Assembly: GCF_019679435.2 (NCBI RefSeq)
Contig: NZ_CP139781.1
Span: 1,116,001 to 1,180,000 of the forward strand
Reading direction: 5' to 3'
Length of the DNA: 64,000 nucleotides
Origin: Actomonas aquatica
Lineage (GTDB): Bacteria > Verrucomicrobiota > Verrucomicrobiia > Opitutales > Opitutaceae
Shown here: positions 44,131 to 54,287 of the stretch, piece after piece
Layout: each line of letters opens with the position of its first letter
Position numbering within the stretch: position 1 is the first letter of the stretch
Program-made: the position numbers and the translations under genes
The notes under the pieces: model-generated
Database searches by the model: none
Seen by the model: only the letters and a program-made list of their open reading frames with translations
What the model was told of the DNA's origin: nothing

Positions 44131-45528
44131 TCAGATGTGAATCGCTTCGCCCATCGAGGCGGCGGCGGCTTCCATCAGCGCTTCGCTCAAGGTCGGGTGC
44201 GCGTGGATGGTCTTGTGCACCTCTTCCACCGAGCACTCCAATTCGATCGCGAGGCCATACTCCGCGATGAGTTCCGTCGCTTCCGAACCGATGATGTGCG
44301 CGCCGTAGATTTCGCCCGTCTTCGCGTCGGTCACGACCTTCACGAAGCCTTCGGAAGAACCACCCGCGACGGCCTTGCCGGACGCGGTGAAGGGGAACTT
44401 GCCAACCTTGATATCGAGCTTCTTCTCGCGGGCCGCACGCTCGGTGAGACCCGTGCTGGCCACCTGCGGCTGGCAGTAGGTGCAGCCCGGAAAATTGGAC
44501 ACCCGACGCGGCTCGCCGTGACCAAACATGGCGTTCACCGCGTTCACGGCCTCGAAGGTCGCGATGTGCGCCAACCAGGGCGGACCGATGATGTCGCCGG
44601 CCGCGTAGATGCCTTTCACGTTGGTCTCGTAGTTGTCGTCGACCTTCACGTAGTTGCGGTCGAGTTCCACCTTCACGCCCGGAGCGAGCACGCCTTCGAT
44701 GTTGGCAACGACGCCGATGGCGGAAAGCACCACGTCGGCTTCGACCACTTCCTTCACGTCGTCCTTCACCAGGTCGACCGTGACCGACTTTTCGCCCACG
44801 CGGAAATTCTCACACTTGGTGCCGGTGCGGATCTTGATGCCCTGCTTTTCGAAGGACCGTTCGAGGGTCTTGGAAATCTCGTCGTCCTCGATCGGCAGCA
44901 CCGTCGGCAGCATTTCGACCAAGGTCACATCCGTGCCGAGCGCGTTGAAGAAGTAGGCGAACTCCACGCCGATCGCGCCCGCGCCGACGATGATGATCGA
45001 CTTCGGCTGCTTCGTCGAAGCCAAGGCTTCGCGGGAGGTCATCACGCGCTCGCCGTCCACCTCGAGGCCAGGGATGCGACGCATCTTGCAGCCCGTGGCG
45101 ATGAGGATGCGCTTGGCTCTGAGCACTTCACCCTTGGCCGCGCCGTCCACGATGGAGACCAGACCCGGCTGGCTCACCTGCGCCTTGCCGCGGATGTAAT
45201 CGACCTTGTTCTTCTTGAAGAGGAACTCGATGCCCTTGGCCATTTGCCCGGCCACGCCGCGCGAACGCTCGATGACCTTGGCATAGTCGAAGGTGATGTC
45301 GCCCACCGTGAAACCGAACTCGTCGGCTTTCTTCATCTTGAGGTAGAGCTCGGCACTCTTGAGCAGGGCCTTGGTCGGGATACAGCCCCAATTCAGGCAG
45401 GTGCCGCCGGCACTCTCCATTTCGACGCAGGCAACCTTCTTGCCCAGTTGTCCGGCGCGAATGGCGCCTGCGTAGCCCGCAGGTCCGCCGCCGATGACGA
45501 TGAGATCGTATTCCTTGGAATCAGCCAT
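44131..45528 (-). CDS. lpdA: Dihydrolipoyl dehydrogenase
   Basis: FAD-dependent E3 component of 2-oxo acid dehydrogenase and glycine-cleavage complexes. 465 residues: FAD-binding VIGGGPAGYAGAIRAGQLG, redox disulfide GGTCLNWGCIPTKALL (about residue 44), NAD-binding IIVGAGAIGVEFA, and the C-terminal HAHPTLSEA histidine-glutamate pair. The genes of E1 and E2 are not adjacent. Confidence 0.96.
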   Translation of the reverse strand: MADSKEYDLIVIGGGPAGYAGAIRAGQLGKKVACVEMESAGGTCLNWGCIPTKALLKSAELYLKMKKADEFGFTVGDITFDYAKVIERSRGVAGQMAKGIEFLFKKNKVDYIRGKAQVSQPGLVSIVDGAAKGEVLRAKRILIATGCKMRRIPGLEVDGERVMTSREALASTKQPKSIIIVGAGAIGVEFAYFFNALGTDVTLVEMLPTVLPIEDDEISKTLERSFEKQGIKIRTGTKCENFRVGEKSVTVDLVKDDVKEVVEADVVLSAIGVVANIEGVLAPGVKVELDRNYVKVDDNYETNVKGIYAAGDIIGPPWLAHIATFEAVNAVNAMFGHGEPRRVSNFPGCTYCQPQVASTGLTERAAREKKLDIKVGKFPFTASGKAVAGGSSEGFVKVVTDAKTGEIYGAHIIGSEATELIAEYGLAIELECSVEEVHKTIHAHPTLSEALMEAAAASMGEAIHI

Positions 45529-45630
45529 GGTTGGTAAGTTGGTAAAAAATTTGGCCGCAACGTCGCCCGGCCCTCCCCCCCGGTCAAATCGTTTCGCTAT
45601 TCCCGTGGAATGCCGCTCGGCCGAACGACC

Positions 45631-46086
45631 TCAAATGTCGATCACGTCGTCGTCCCGCCGCGAACGTCCGGAACCGCCACCGCCACCACGACCGCCACGT
45701 CCCCCGCCTTTACGTTGCTCATCCTTGGCTTTGGCCGATCCCAGCATGCCCCCCAACAACATATTGGTGACACTCACAATGACCGCGCCGATGAGCGCGC
45801 TGCCAAAGGATTGCACGGTGAAACCGTCCACCACTTCGCCCACGAGCCAGAACAGCACCGCGTTGATCAGGATGATGCCCAGTCCCATCGTCACCACGAT
45901 GAAGGGCAGCGCGAAGAGCATCAGCACCGGTTTGAGCACCGCGTTCAGAAAACTCAGCAACACCACCACGATGATCAGCGTCGAAAGCTCATTGCATTCG
46001 ATGCCGGGCACCAGCTTGGTCGCGAGCGTCACGCCCAGCGCCAATACACTCCACCGCAACAACAGTTGTATCATCGGATGATTCAT
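45631..46086 (-). CDS. Membrane protein of the phage-holin-4 superfamily (YvlD-like)
   Basis: A 151-residue protein with four membrane helices within the first 110 residues and a short polar tail that is almost only Gly, Arg, Ser and Asp (GGRGGRGGGGGSGRSRRDDD), resembling RNA-binding RGG tails. The motif FLNAVLKPVLMLFALPF is typical of the family. Role unknown. Bicistronic partner not seen; divergent from the glycosyltransferase. Confidence 0.75.
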   Translation of the reverse strand: MNHPMIQLLLRWSVLALGVTLATKLVPGIECNELSTLIIVVVLLSFLNAVLKPVLMLFALPFIVVTMGLGIILINAVLFWLVGEVVDGFTVQSFGSALIGAVIVSVTNMLLGGMLGSAKAKDEQRKGGGRGGRGGGGGSGRSRRDDDVIDI

Positions 46087-46126
46087 CCCTAATTCCGACC
46101 ATCCTCCCCGGCTGGGGTTTCCGGCA

Positions 46127-47248
46127 ATGAAAATACTCGTCGTCCAAGATCATCTGCGCAGCGGCGGCACCGAACGCCAAACGGTGCTCCTCGCCCACGG
46201 TTTCGCCACTGCCGGACACGAGACTCACCTCGTCACCTTCCGCCCCGGCGGCGCCCTCTGGCCCGACGCCGCCACCCTGCCCGCCGGCCTCCACCTGCGC
46301 TCCCTGCAACAACGCGACACCCGCCTCGATTGGTGGGCCCCCGGCCTCGTCCGCCACGCCCGCCAACTCGCGCCCGAGGTCGTGCTCCTCATGGGCCGCA
46401 TGGCCAACTGTTACGGCAGCGCCCTCCAAAAAGCCCTCCCCGCCGCCGCCGTGATCGCCACCTTGCGCACCGGCAAACCGCTCCCGCGCCTCTTCCGCCG
46501 CTCGCTGCAACACGTCACCCACATCATCGCCAACAGCGAAGCCGCGCGGGCCAAAGTCACCGCCGAGCAAAACCTGCCTGCCGCCAAAGTCAGCGTCATC
46601 CACAACGCCCTCGTTTTCCCGCCCGCCGACGCCTCCACCGCCGCCAACGACCTGCGCGCCACCACCCGCGCCCAACACGGCGCCTCCCCCGAAACCGTCG
46701 TGCTCCTCGATGTCGCGATGTTTCGCCCGGAGAAAAACCAGATCGCCCTCGTCGACATGCTGGCGGAGCTCGACGCGCCCGTTCCTGTCCACCTCTGGCT
46801 CGCTGGCGACGGTCCGGCTCTCGCCGCCTGCCAGGCCCGCGCCACCGCGCTCGGCCTCGACGATAGCGTGCATTTCCTCGGCTGGACCGATGACCCCGCT
46901 CCGCTCTACGCCGCCGCCGACCTCGCCGTGCACGCCTCCCGCCGCGAATCCCTTTCCAACTTCCTCATCGAAGCCCAGGCCCACGGCCTGCCCGCCATCG
47001 CCAGCGATGCCCTCGGCGTGAGCGAAACCTTTCTCGACGGCGAGACCGGCGTCCTCATCCCGCCCGACGACCTCGCTGCCTTTCGCGCCACCGTCACCCG
47101 CTTCGCAACCGATCCGACCGAGCGCGCCACCATGGGTGACCGCGCCCGCCAGCAAGCCCGCGAACGTTTCTCGACGGATCGCCAGATCGCTGCCTACCTC
47201 CACCGTTTCACCTCGCTCTTGGCCCCGCCCCCTACCTCTGCTGCATGA
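46127..47248 (+). CDS. Glycosyltransferase family 4 (GT-B fold)
   Basis: A 373-residue retaining glycosyltransferase: N-terminal SGGTERQTVLLAHGFA loop, C-terminal Rossmann domain with VAMFRPEKNQ and the donor-binding motif SRRESLSNFLIEAQAHGLP (about residues 267-285) with the EX7E pattern. It is probably cytoplasmic or membrane-associated and builds a surface polysaccharide or glycolipid. The DeoR gene downstream overlaps it by four nt. Confidence 0.88.
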   Translation: MKILVVQDHLRSGGTERQTVLLAHGFATAGHETHLVTFRPGGALWPDAATLPAGLHLRSLQQRDTRLDWWAPGLVRHARQLAPEVVLLMGRMANCYGSALQKALPAAAVIATLRTGKPLPRLFRRSLQHVTHIIANSEAARAKVTAEQNLPAAKVSVIHNALVFPPADASTAANDLRATTRAQHGASPETVVLLDVAMFRPEKNQIALVDMLAELDAPVPVHLWLAGDGPALAACQARATALGLDDSVHFLGWTDDPAPLYAAADLAVHASRRESLSNFLIEAQAHGLPAIASDALGVSETFLDGETGVLIPPDDLAAFRATVTRFATDPTERATMGDRARQQARERFSTDRQIAAYLHRFTSLLAPPPTSAA

Positions 47249-48012
47249 CCAATCGCCGCCGCGTCGATCTGATCGAAAAATACCTCCGCGAACACCGCTA
47301 CGCCGACCTGCAAAGTCTCGCCTCCCGTTTCGCCATCTCCGTCTCCACCGTCCGCCGCGCCATCGATGAATTGGAATCGCGGGGCGTCGCCCGCCGCCAC
47401 CACGGGGGTGCCTCCATCATCGAGGCCGACGAGGTCACCCGCGAATACGACTTCATCGCCCACGACCAACGCATGGCCGAAGAAAAATTCGCCATGGCTC
47501 GCTACATCGCCGAGCGCGTGATGCCCGGCATGACCGTCATCATCGACGGCGGCACCTCTCCCTACGCCGTCGCCCGCCTCCTCATCGGCAAACGCCTCAA
47601 GGTGATCACCAACTCCCTCCCCGTCGCCGGCCTGCTCAGTGACGTGAGCGCCATCGAGACCATCGTCACCGGCGGCACCATCTACAATCGCATCGGCGTC
47701 CTCGTTGGCCCCTGTTGCGACGAAACCCTCGCCCACCTCCACGCCGACATCGCCATCCTCGGCGCCGTCGGCGTCACCGCCGAGGGCCTCTGGAACCACA
47801 ACCCCACCATCGCCGCCACCCAGCGCCGCATGGTCCAGTCGGCCGACCGCACCCTCTTCGCCGTCGACCATTCCAAATTCGGCCGCAAGGCCCCCGTGCT
47901 CGCCGTCCCCTTCTCCGACGACCAGGTCATCTTCACCGACCGCGAGCCCCCCGGCGACATCGGCCGCGCCCTGCGCAACGCCAACGCCACCCTCGCCCTC
48001 TGCCCGACCTGA
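47245..48012 (+). CDS. DeoR family transcriptional regulator
   Basis: A 255-residue sugar-responsive regulator. The N-terminal helix-turn-helix (RRRVDLIEKYLREHRYADLQSL, SVSTVRRAIDELESRG) is followed by a sensor domain with DGGTSPYAVARLL and FAVDHSKFGRKAP, which bind a sugar phosphate. It is coupled to the glycosyltransferase through an ATGA overlap, so it may report on the sugar metabolism of that gene; its targets are not known. Confidence 0.92.
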   Translation: MTNRRRVDLIEKYLREHRYADLQSLASRFAISVSTVRRAIDELESRGVARRHHGGASIIEADEVTREYDFIAHDQRMAEEKFAMARYIAERVMPGMTVIIDGGTSPYAVARLLIGKRLKVITNSLPVAGLLSDVSAIETIVTGGTIYNRIGVLVGPCCDETLAHLHADIAILGAVGVTAEGLWNHNPTIAATQRRMVQSADRTLFAVDHSKFGRKAPVLAVPFSDDQVIFTDREPPGDIGRALRNANATLALCPT

Positions 48013-48128
48013 GGACGCCCCTCCTTGGCTACGAGCGTGAGCGAGTGGCTCCCTCGCCTCACGCACTCATCTCCACAATTTCCCGAGCCCGCGCTTGCTC
48101 GTCGGCCACAAGCCCCCTTCGTGGTTCT

Positions 48129-51100
48129 GTGGTCAAATCCGCTCAGCCTTCCGCCCCCGATTGCATCCGCCTGCGCGGTGTTCGCCAGAACAACCTCAAG
48201 GGCTTCGACCTCGATCTGCCCCTCGGCCGCTACATCGTCGTCACGGGCCTGAGCGGCGCGGGCAAAAGCTCCCTCGTCTTCGACACCCTGCACGCCGAGG
48301 GCCAGCGCCGCTACGTCGAAACCTTCAGCGCCTACACCCGCCAGTTTCTCGATCTGCTGGACAAGCCCGCCGTAGATTCGATCGAAAACATCCGCCCGTC
48401 GATCGCCATCGAGCAGAACAATACCGTCAAAACCTCCCGCTCCACGGTGGGCACGATGACGGAGCTCACCGACTACGCCAAAGTCTGGTTCAGCCACGTC
48501 GCCCGCTGCTTCGACCCCGCCACCGGCGCCCTCGTCGAGGACGACACCCCCGCCACCATCTGGGAAAAAGCCCGCACCAACCACGGCCCCGACGCCCAGA
48601 TCGTCGTCGCCTTCCGCATCCCGCGGCCGCCAAAGATCAAATGGGCCGAGATCCTCCAAAATCTTCGCACCCAGGCCTACGTGCGTGTCCTCCTGCCGAC
48701 GGCGACATCCGCCGCCGCCTCCGGGACCGCCGAGCTGGCCCCGCACCGCATCGAAGACCTCGAGCAAGACCCGTCCCCGCTCGCCGACCTCGACCACCTT
48801 TTCATCGCCCAGGACCGCGTCCGCCTCGCCGACGCCGACCGCAACCGTTTCCTCGAAGCCGCCGAAACCGCCCTGCACTTCGGCCAAGGTGAACTCCATC
48901 TATTCACGCCCGCCGCCACCGGTCGCAACGTCTCCGCCGCCGGACATTTTTCCCGCGGTCTCCATTCGCCCGCCACCGGCCGCTCGTTCCGCCCCGCCAC
49001 GCCCGCCCTCTTTTCCTTCAACTCCCCCCTCGGCGCCTGCCCGCACTGCCGTGGTTTTGGCCGCGTGATCGAGATCGACTACCGTCTCGCCATCCCCGAC
49101 CGCACCAAGTCCATCGACGAGGGCGCCATCAAACCTTGGGAAGGCCAGGTTTACGGCGAGTCGAAGAAGGACCTGCTCGTCTTCGCCCGCAAAAAGAAGA
49201 TCCCCACCCACGTCCCCTTCGCCGAGCTCACGCCCGAGCAGCAGACCTACATCATCGAGGGTGAACCCGGTTACGGCTCCGACGGCGTCGAATGGCCGCG
49301 CGCTTGGTATGGCCTGAAGGGCTTCTTCGACTGGCTCGAAAAGAACACCTACAAGATGCACGTGCGGGTCTTCCTCTCCCGCTTCCGCGCTTACAACACC
49401 TGCCCGCAATGTCAGGGCACCCGCCTCCAACCCGACGCCCTGTGCTGGAAATGGCAGGGAGTCACGTTGCCCGAGCTCTACGTCAAACCTGTCTCCGAAC
49501 TACTGGAGCTGCTTAACGATTCGCCCGACGCCAATCAGCCCACCAAAGCCTCCGCCTCGCACCAGGCCGACATCGCCCACCACGCCATGCTGAGCCGCCT
49601 GCGCTACCTCGATCAGGTGGGCCTCGGCTACCTCACCCTCGACCGCCCCTCCAAAACCCTCTCCGGCGGCGAGGTCGAACGCGTCAACCTCACCTCCTGC
49701 CTCGGCACCTCGCTCGTCGACACCCTCTTCGTCCTCGACGAGCCCTCCGTCGGCCTGCACCCGCGCGACATCGATCGCCTCATTGGTATCATCCGCACGC
49801 TCACCGATGCCGGTAACACCGTCGTCGTCGTCGAACACGACGAGGCCATGATTCGCGCCGCCGACCACCTCATCGAGATCGGCCCGGAACCCGGCAGTCG
49901 CGGCGGCCACGTGGTCTTCCAAGGCGACCTGCCGGCCATGCTCGCCTCCGACACCAGCATCACCGGCCGCTACCTCTCCGGTCGCGCCGACCTCACCGCA
50001 CCGACTTCCCGCCGCCCCATCGACAAAACCACCCCGCGTCTCACTTTCCGCGGCGCGTCGAAACACAACCTGCGCAACCTCGACGTATCCATTCCGTTGG
50101 GACGCCTGGTCTGCCTCAGCGGCGTGTCCGGTTCCGGCAAATCCACTCTGCTCGATCACGTCATCTACCAAGGCCTGCTCACCCACCGCCATCAACAGAC
50201 CGAAGACGTCGCCACCATCAAATCCATCGAGGGCGCCGACCTCTTCGACGAACTCGTCCTCGTCGATCAAAGCCCACTCTCCCGCACCCCGCGCTCCAAC
50301 CCCGCGCTCTACTGCGAGGCCTGGGACGGCATCCGCGCCCTCTTCGCCGCCGAACCCGCCGCCCAGGAAGCCGGCTTCACCGCGTCGTCTTTTTCCTTCA
50401 ACGCCGGCGACGGTCGCTGCGATCACTGCCAAGGCCTCGGCTACGAACGCGTCGAGATGCAGTTCCTCTCCGACGTCTTTGTGCCCTGCCCGATCTGCGA
50501 AGGCCGCCGTTTTAAACCCGAGGTGCTCGCCGTCACCTGGCAGGGCCGCTCCGTCTCCGAGTTGCTCAACACCTCCATCGGCGACGCTCTGCCGCTCTTC
50601 GCCGAACACCCCGCCATTCACGCCCGTCTCCAGTCTCTGGATACCGTCGGCCTCGGCTACCTCACGCTCGGCCAACCGCTCAACACCCTCAGCGGCGGTG
50701 AAGCCCAGCGCCTCAAACTCATCAAATACCTCGGACTCGGAGACTTCACCGAATCGAAAGTCCCGAATCCAAAATCGAATATCCCCGGCGCCCTGCTCCT
50801 GCTCGACGAACCCACCACCGGCCTCCATCGCCACGATGTGGGTCGCCTGCTCGGTGTGCTCCAGCAGCTCGTCGAGCACGGCCACAGCGTCGTCGTGATT
50901 GAGCACAACCTCGACGTGCTCGCCGCCTCCGACTGGATCATCGAAGTGGGCCCCGAAGCCGGTGCCGCCGGCGGCCGCATCATCGCCGAAGGGCCCCCCG
51001 AGCACATCGCCGCCCTCCCCACCACCCAATCCACCGCCACCTCCCCCTACCTCGCCGCCACTCTCGATCCGGACAAATCTTGTCACCTATTAGGTGACGA

Positions 51101-53852
51101 GTCCCTGCAACTCGCTGCCGAAGCGCCGGTTGCTTACGGGGCGGGCCGGGCGTCAGGACTAAACATTGTGGGGGCGCGGGAGAATAACCTCAAAAATCTT
51201 TCGCTCACGCTGCCGCACAAGGAGCTCACCGTCGTCACCGGCGTTTCCGGCTCGGGCAAGTCGACCCTCGCGTTCGACATCATCTTCGCCGAGGGCCAGC
51301 GCCGCTTCATGGAATCAATGTCGCCCTACGCGCGGCAGTTTGTGGAGCAGTTGCCGCGGCCCGACATCGATCAGCTCGGCGGCATTCCCCCCACCGTCGC
51401 CATCGAGCAACGCGTCACCCGCGGTTCGCGCAAATCCACCGTCGCGACCATCACCGAGGTCGCTCAATACCTGCGCCTGCTCTACGCCCGCATCGGCATC
51501 CAACACCATCCCGACACCGACCGCGCGGTGCAGCCGCTCAGCCCCGCTCAACTCCAGCAACTCCTGCAACGCGTTCTGCGTTCGGCCAAAGCTCGCCGCG
51601 CCAAACACCTTTACCTCTGCGCGCCCCTCATCCGCGGCCGCAAGGGTCACCACGAACCGATGGCGAAGTGGATCGCCAAGCAGGGCTACGAACTCATGCG
51701 CGCTGATGGACGCGTGTTTCCCGTCAGCGCCTTCACCAAACTCGACCGTTACAAGGAGCACGACATCGAGGTCGTCGTCGCCGATCTCAAAGGGGCCAAC
51801 GACGCCGCCGTCGACGAGGCCCTCAGCACTGCGCTGCGCCTCGGTAAGGGCGGTTGCTTCCTGCTCACGCCCAACGGCGAAGTCATTTCGTGGTTCTCCA
51901 CCACCCGCACCGATCTTGAGACCGGCGAGTCCTTCCCGGAACTCGACCCCAAACACTTTTCGCACAACTCCCCGCGCGGCTGGTGTCCGGCCTGCCGCGG
52001 CCACGGCCGCATTTTTGGGTGGATGATCAACCAGAAGGACGACGAGGAACTCTCGCCTGAAATCGCCGACATCGCCCACGACCTCGGTGAGCTCGCCGAC
52101 TCGTCCTCCACGCCGTGCCCGGAATGTCACGGCACGCGGCTCAACCGCATCTCGCGCGCCGTCAAACTTCACTTCCCCGGGCGCAAGGCCGCCATGTCGC
52201 TGCCCGACCTGCTCGCCGGCACCGCCAGCGAACTGCTGCACCACCTCTCCACCATCGCCACCGATCAGCGCGGCCAACTTATCCTGCGCGACATTCGCCC
52301 GCAGATCGAAGAGCGCCTCAAGTTCCTCGATCACGTTGGCCTCGGTTACCTTTCGCTCGATCGTCCCACCGCCACCCTCTCCGGCGGTGAAGCCCAACGC
52401 ATCCGCCTCGCCGCCCAGCTCGGCACCAACCTCGCCGGCGTGCTCTACGTGCTCGACGAACCCAGCATCGGCCTGCACGCCCGCGACAACGACCGCTTGA
52501 TCGAGACCCTCGAAACCCTGCGCGACAAGGGCAACTCCATGCTTGTGGTGGAGCACGACGACGAGCTCATGCTGCGCGCCGACCGCATCGTCGACCTCGG
52601 CCCCGGGGCCGGCACCCACGGCGGTTCACTCCTCGCCATGGGCACGCCCGACGAGATCAAAGCCAGCGACCGCTCCCTCACCGGCCTCTTCCTCGCCAAA
52701 GGCATCGCCCACCCGCTGCGCGGCGCGTATCGAAAAATTCCTGACAAAAACTCCCGCGCGCCCGGCACCTGGCTCAAACTCTCCGACGTCACCTTCCGCA
52801 ACCTCAGTGGCTTTGACCTGCGTTTGCCGCTCGGCCGCCTCATCATGGCCATCGGTCCCAGCGGTGCCGGCAAGTCCACGCTCTTCCGCGACGTCCTGCA
52901 TCCCGCCGTCGCTGCCGCGATCAAAGCCAAAAAGAAGCGCCTCACCGGCGCCGCCCTGCTGAAGACCGGCACCTTCCACGGCGCCGAAGAATGCACCGAC
53001 GGCGCGCCGTTCGGCGAGCTCAGCGGCTCCATCCCCTTCAAGACGGTGATCGAGGTCGATCAATCGCCCATCGGCAAAACCCCACGCTCCACCCCGGCCA
53101 CCTACCTCGGTATCTTCGACCTCATCCGTCAGTTTTTCGCCGCGCTTCCCGAAGCCAAAATGCGCGGCTACAACGGCGGCCGTTTTTCCTTCAACACCGC
53201 TGGCGGTCGCTGTGAAACCTGCTCAGGTGCCGGCCGCATCAAGCTCGAGATGGCCTTCATGCCGGACACCTTCCTGCCCTGCGACGATTGCGGCGGTTCG
53301 CGCTACGGCCCCGAACTCAACGACATCACTTGGAACGGCAAAAACATCGGCCAGGTCCTCCAACTCACGTTCGAGGAAGCCGCCGAGTTTTTCTCCTTCC
53401 ACAGCCAGCTCGGAGAGGTCTGCAAACTCATGGTCGATTGCGGCCTGGGTTACCTCACCCTCGGCCAAAGTTCGCCCACCCTTTCCGGCGGCGAAGCCCA
53501 GCGCCTCAAACTCATCACCGAACTCTCCCGCGGCCTCGCGTCCTACACCGAACGTTCCCGCGGGCAAAAGCCGCAGAACCTCTACCTCCTCGAAGAGCCC
53601 ACCATCGGCCTCCACCTGAGCGACTGCGAAAAACTCATCCACCTGCTGCACTCACTCGTCGAGCAGGGTCACACCGTCGTTGTCATCGAGCATCATCTCG
53701 ATCTCATCGCCGAGGCCGACTACGTCGTCGAACTCGGCCCCACCGGTGGCCCCGCCGGCGGTCGCCTGATGTATCAGGGCAACCTCGCCGGACTGCTCAA
53801 AAGCAAACGTTCGCCGACCGCCCCCTACCTGCGCACGAAGCTCAAAAGCTGA
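48129..53852 (+). CDS. uvrA: Tandem-fused UvrA (four ATPase domains), excinuclease ABC subunit A
   Basis: Damage-recognition ATPase of nucleotide excision repair, here two complete UvrA units in one chain of 1907 residues instead of about 950. Four Walker A loops (about residues 40, 664, 1037, 1575) and four LSGGE signatures (about 510, 854, 1417, 1785) mark halves of roughly 1-985 and 1010-1907. The CxxC pairs of the second nucleotide domain are present in both halves (CDHC/CPIC, CETC/CDDC). In both halves the first Cys pair of the other zinc module is absent (SPATGRSF at about 280, TDLETGESF at about 1260). The start is a GTG at 48129, before KSAQPSAPD. Chlamydiae have a similar long UvrA. 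Confidence 0.93.
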   Translation: MVKSAQPSAPDCIRLRGVRQNNLKGFDLDLPLGRYIVVTGLSGAGKSSLVFDTLHAEGQRRYVETFSAYTRQFLDLLDKPAVDSIENIRPSIAIEQNNTVKTSRSTVGTMTELTDYAKVWFSHVARCFDPATGALVEDDTPATIWEKARTNHGPDAQIVVAFRIPRPPKIKWAEILQNLRTQAYVRVLLPTATSAAASGTAELAPHRIEDLEQDPSPLADLDHLFIAQDRVRLADADRNRFLEAAETALHFGQGELHLFTPAATGRNVSAAGHFSRGLHSPATGRSFRPATPALFSFNSPLGACPHCRGFGRVIEIDYRLAIPDRTKSIDEGAIKPWEGQVYGESKKDLLVFARKKKIPTHVPFAELTPEQQTYIIEGEPGYGSDGVEWPRAWYGLKGFFDWLEKNTYKMHVRVFLSRFRAYNTCPQCQGTRLQPDALCWKWQGVTLPELYVKPVSELLELLNDSPDANQPTKASASHQADIAHHAMLSRLRYLDQVGLGYLTLDRPSKTLSGGEVERVNLTSCLGTSLVDTLFVLDEPSVGLHPRDIDRLIGIIRTLTDAGNTVVVVEHDEAMIRAADHLIEIGPEPGSRGGHVVFQGDLPAMLASDTSITGRYLSGRADLTAPTSRRPIDKTTPRLTFRGASKHNLRNLDVSIPLGRLVCLSGVSGSGKSTLLDHVIYQGLLTHRHQQTEDVATIKSIEGADLFDELVLVDQSPLSRTPRSNPALYCEAWDGIRALFAAEPAAQEAGFTASSFSFNAGDGRCDHCQGLGYERVEMQFLSDVFVPCPICEGRRFKPEVLAVTWQGRSVSELLNTSIGDALPLFAEHPAIHARLQSLDTVGLGYLTLGQPLNTLSGGEAQRLKLIKYLGLGDFTESKVPNPKSNIPGALLLLDEPTTGLHRHDVGRLLGVLQQLVEHGHSVVVIEHNLDVLAASDWIIEVGPEAGAAGGRIIAEGPPEHIAALPTTQSTATSPYLAATLDPDKSCHLLGDESLQLAAEAPVAYGAGRASGLNIVGARENNLKNLSLTLPHKELTVVTGVSGSGKSTLAFDIIFAEGQRRFMESMSPYARQFVEQLPRPDIDQLGGIPPTVAIEQRVTRGSRKSTVATITEVAQYLRLLYARIGIQHHPDTDRAVQPLSPAQLQQLLQRVLRSAKARRAKHLYLCAPLIRGRKGHHEPMAKWIAKQGYELMRADGRVFPVSAFTKLDRYKEHDIEVVVADLKGANDAAVDEALSTALRLGKGGCFLLTPNGEVISWFSTTRTDLETGESFPELDPKHFSHNSPRGWCPACRGHGRIFGWMINQKDDEELSPEIADIAHDLGELADSSSTPCPECHGTRLNRISRAVKLHFPGRKAAMSLPDLLAGTASELLHHLSTIATDQRGQLILRDIRPQIEERLKFLDHVGLGYLSLDRPTATLSGGEAQRIRLAAQLGTNLAGVLYVLDEPSIGLHARDNDRLIETLETLRDKGNSMLVVEHDDELMLRADRIVDLGPGAGTHGGSLLAMGTPDEIKASDRSLTGLFLAKGIAHPLRGAYRKIPDKNSRAPGTWLKLSDVTFRNLSGFDLRLPLGRLIMAIGPSGAGKSTLFRDVLHPAVAAAIKAKKKRLTGAALLKTGTFHGAEECTDGAPFGELSGSIPFKTVIEVDQSPIGKTPRSTPATYLGIFDLIRQFFAALPEAKMRGYNGGRFSFNTAGGRCETCSGAGRIKLEMAFMPDTFLPCDDCGGSRYGPELNDITWNGKNIGQVLQLTFEEAAEFFSFHSQLGEVCKLMVDCGLGYLTLGQSSPTLSGGEAQRLKLITELSRGLASYTERSRGQKPQNLYLLEEPTIGLHLSDCEKLIHLLHSLVEQGHTVVVIEHHLDLIAEADYVVELGPTGGPAGGRLMYQGNLAGLLKSKRSPTAPYLRTKLKS

Positions 53853-53891
53853 GCCGCACTCCGAGTTCGACGTCCGCGCCCACCGCGCAGC

Positions 53892-54287
53892 TCAGACCGC
53901 CAACGCGCCCGCCACGGCGGCTTTGAGCTGCTGCGCGTTCACGGGCTTGATCAGGTAGGCGCTCAACTCCGCCAAGGTCTGCGCCCGCGAAATGAGTTCC
54001 GGGTTCAGATAACCGGTCACCAGAATGCGTTTGGTCTGCGGGAAGTGCTCCCGCACCCGCATCAGAAAATCCAGGCCCAGTTCGCCCGGCATCAGGTGGT
54101 CCACCAACACCACATCAAAGTGCTGCAGGCCCATCTGCACATCGGCCTCCGCCGCCGAGTTGGCGATCTCGACTTCGTAGTCGTCGGCCAAGCGCGCCGC
54201 CATGACGTCCAACAACGCGGTCTCATCATCGACGATCAGGATCGCCGGTTTTGAAGTCTCCGCGCCGTTGTCGGCCGCCGCGCTCAT
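53892..54287 (-). CDS. Single-domain response regulator
   Basis: A 131-residue REC domain with ILIVDDET, the phospho-acceptor in LVDHLMPGELG (about residue 63), VTGYLN and LIKPVNAQQ. It starts in a TAATG overlap with the next gene upstream (stop and start share one base), so the two regulators are coupled. No output domain and no kinase nearby. Confidence 0.87.
   Translation of the reverse strand: MSAAADNGAETSKPAILIVDDETALLDVMAARLADDYEVEIANSAAEADVQMGLQHFDVVLVDHLMPGELGLDFLMRVREHFPQTKRILVTGYLNPELISRAQTLAELSAYLIKPVNAQQLKAAVAGALAV

Noticed and set aside
48026..48060. GGCTACGAGCGTGAGCGAG considered as another REP element
   Set aside because: The GTAG is on the wrong side of the palindrome compared with the other members, and the arms are poor.
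47715..48128. Upstream extension of the uvrA frame by about 138 codons
   Set aside because: It overlaps the DeoR gene in another frame and reads as Arg/His-rich shadow sequence; UvrA homology begins right after the GTG at 48129.
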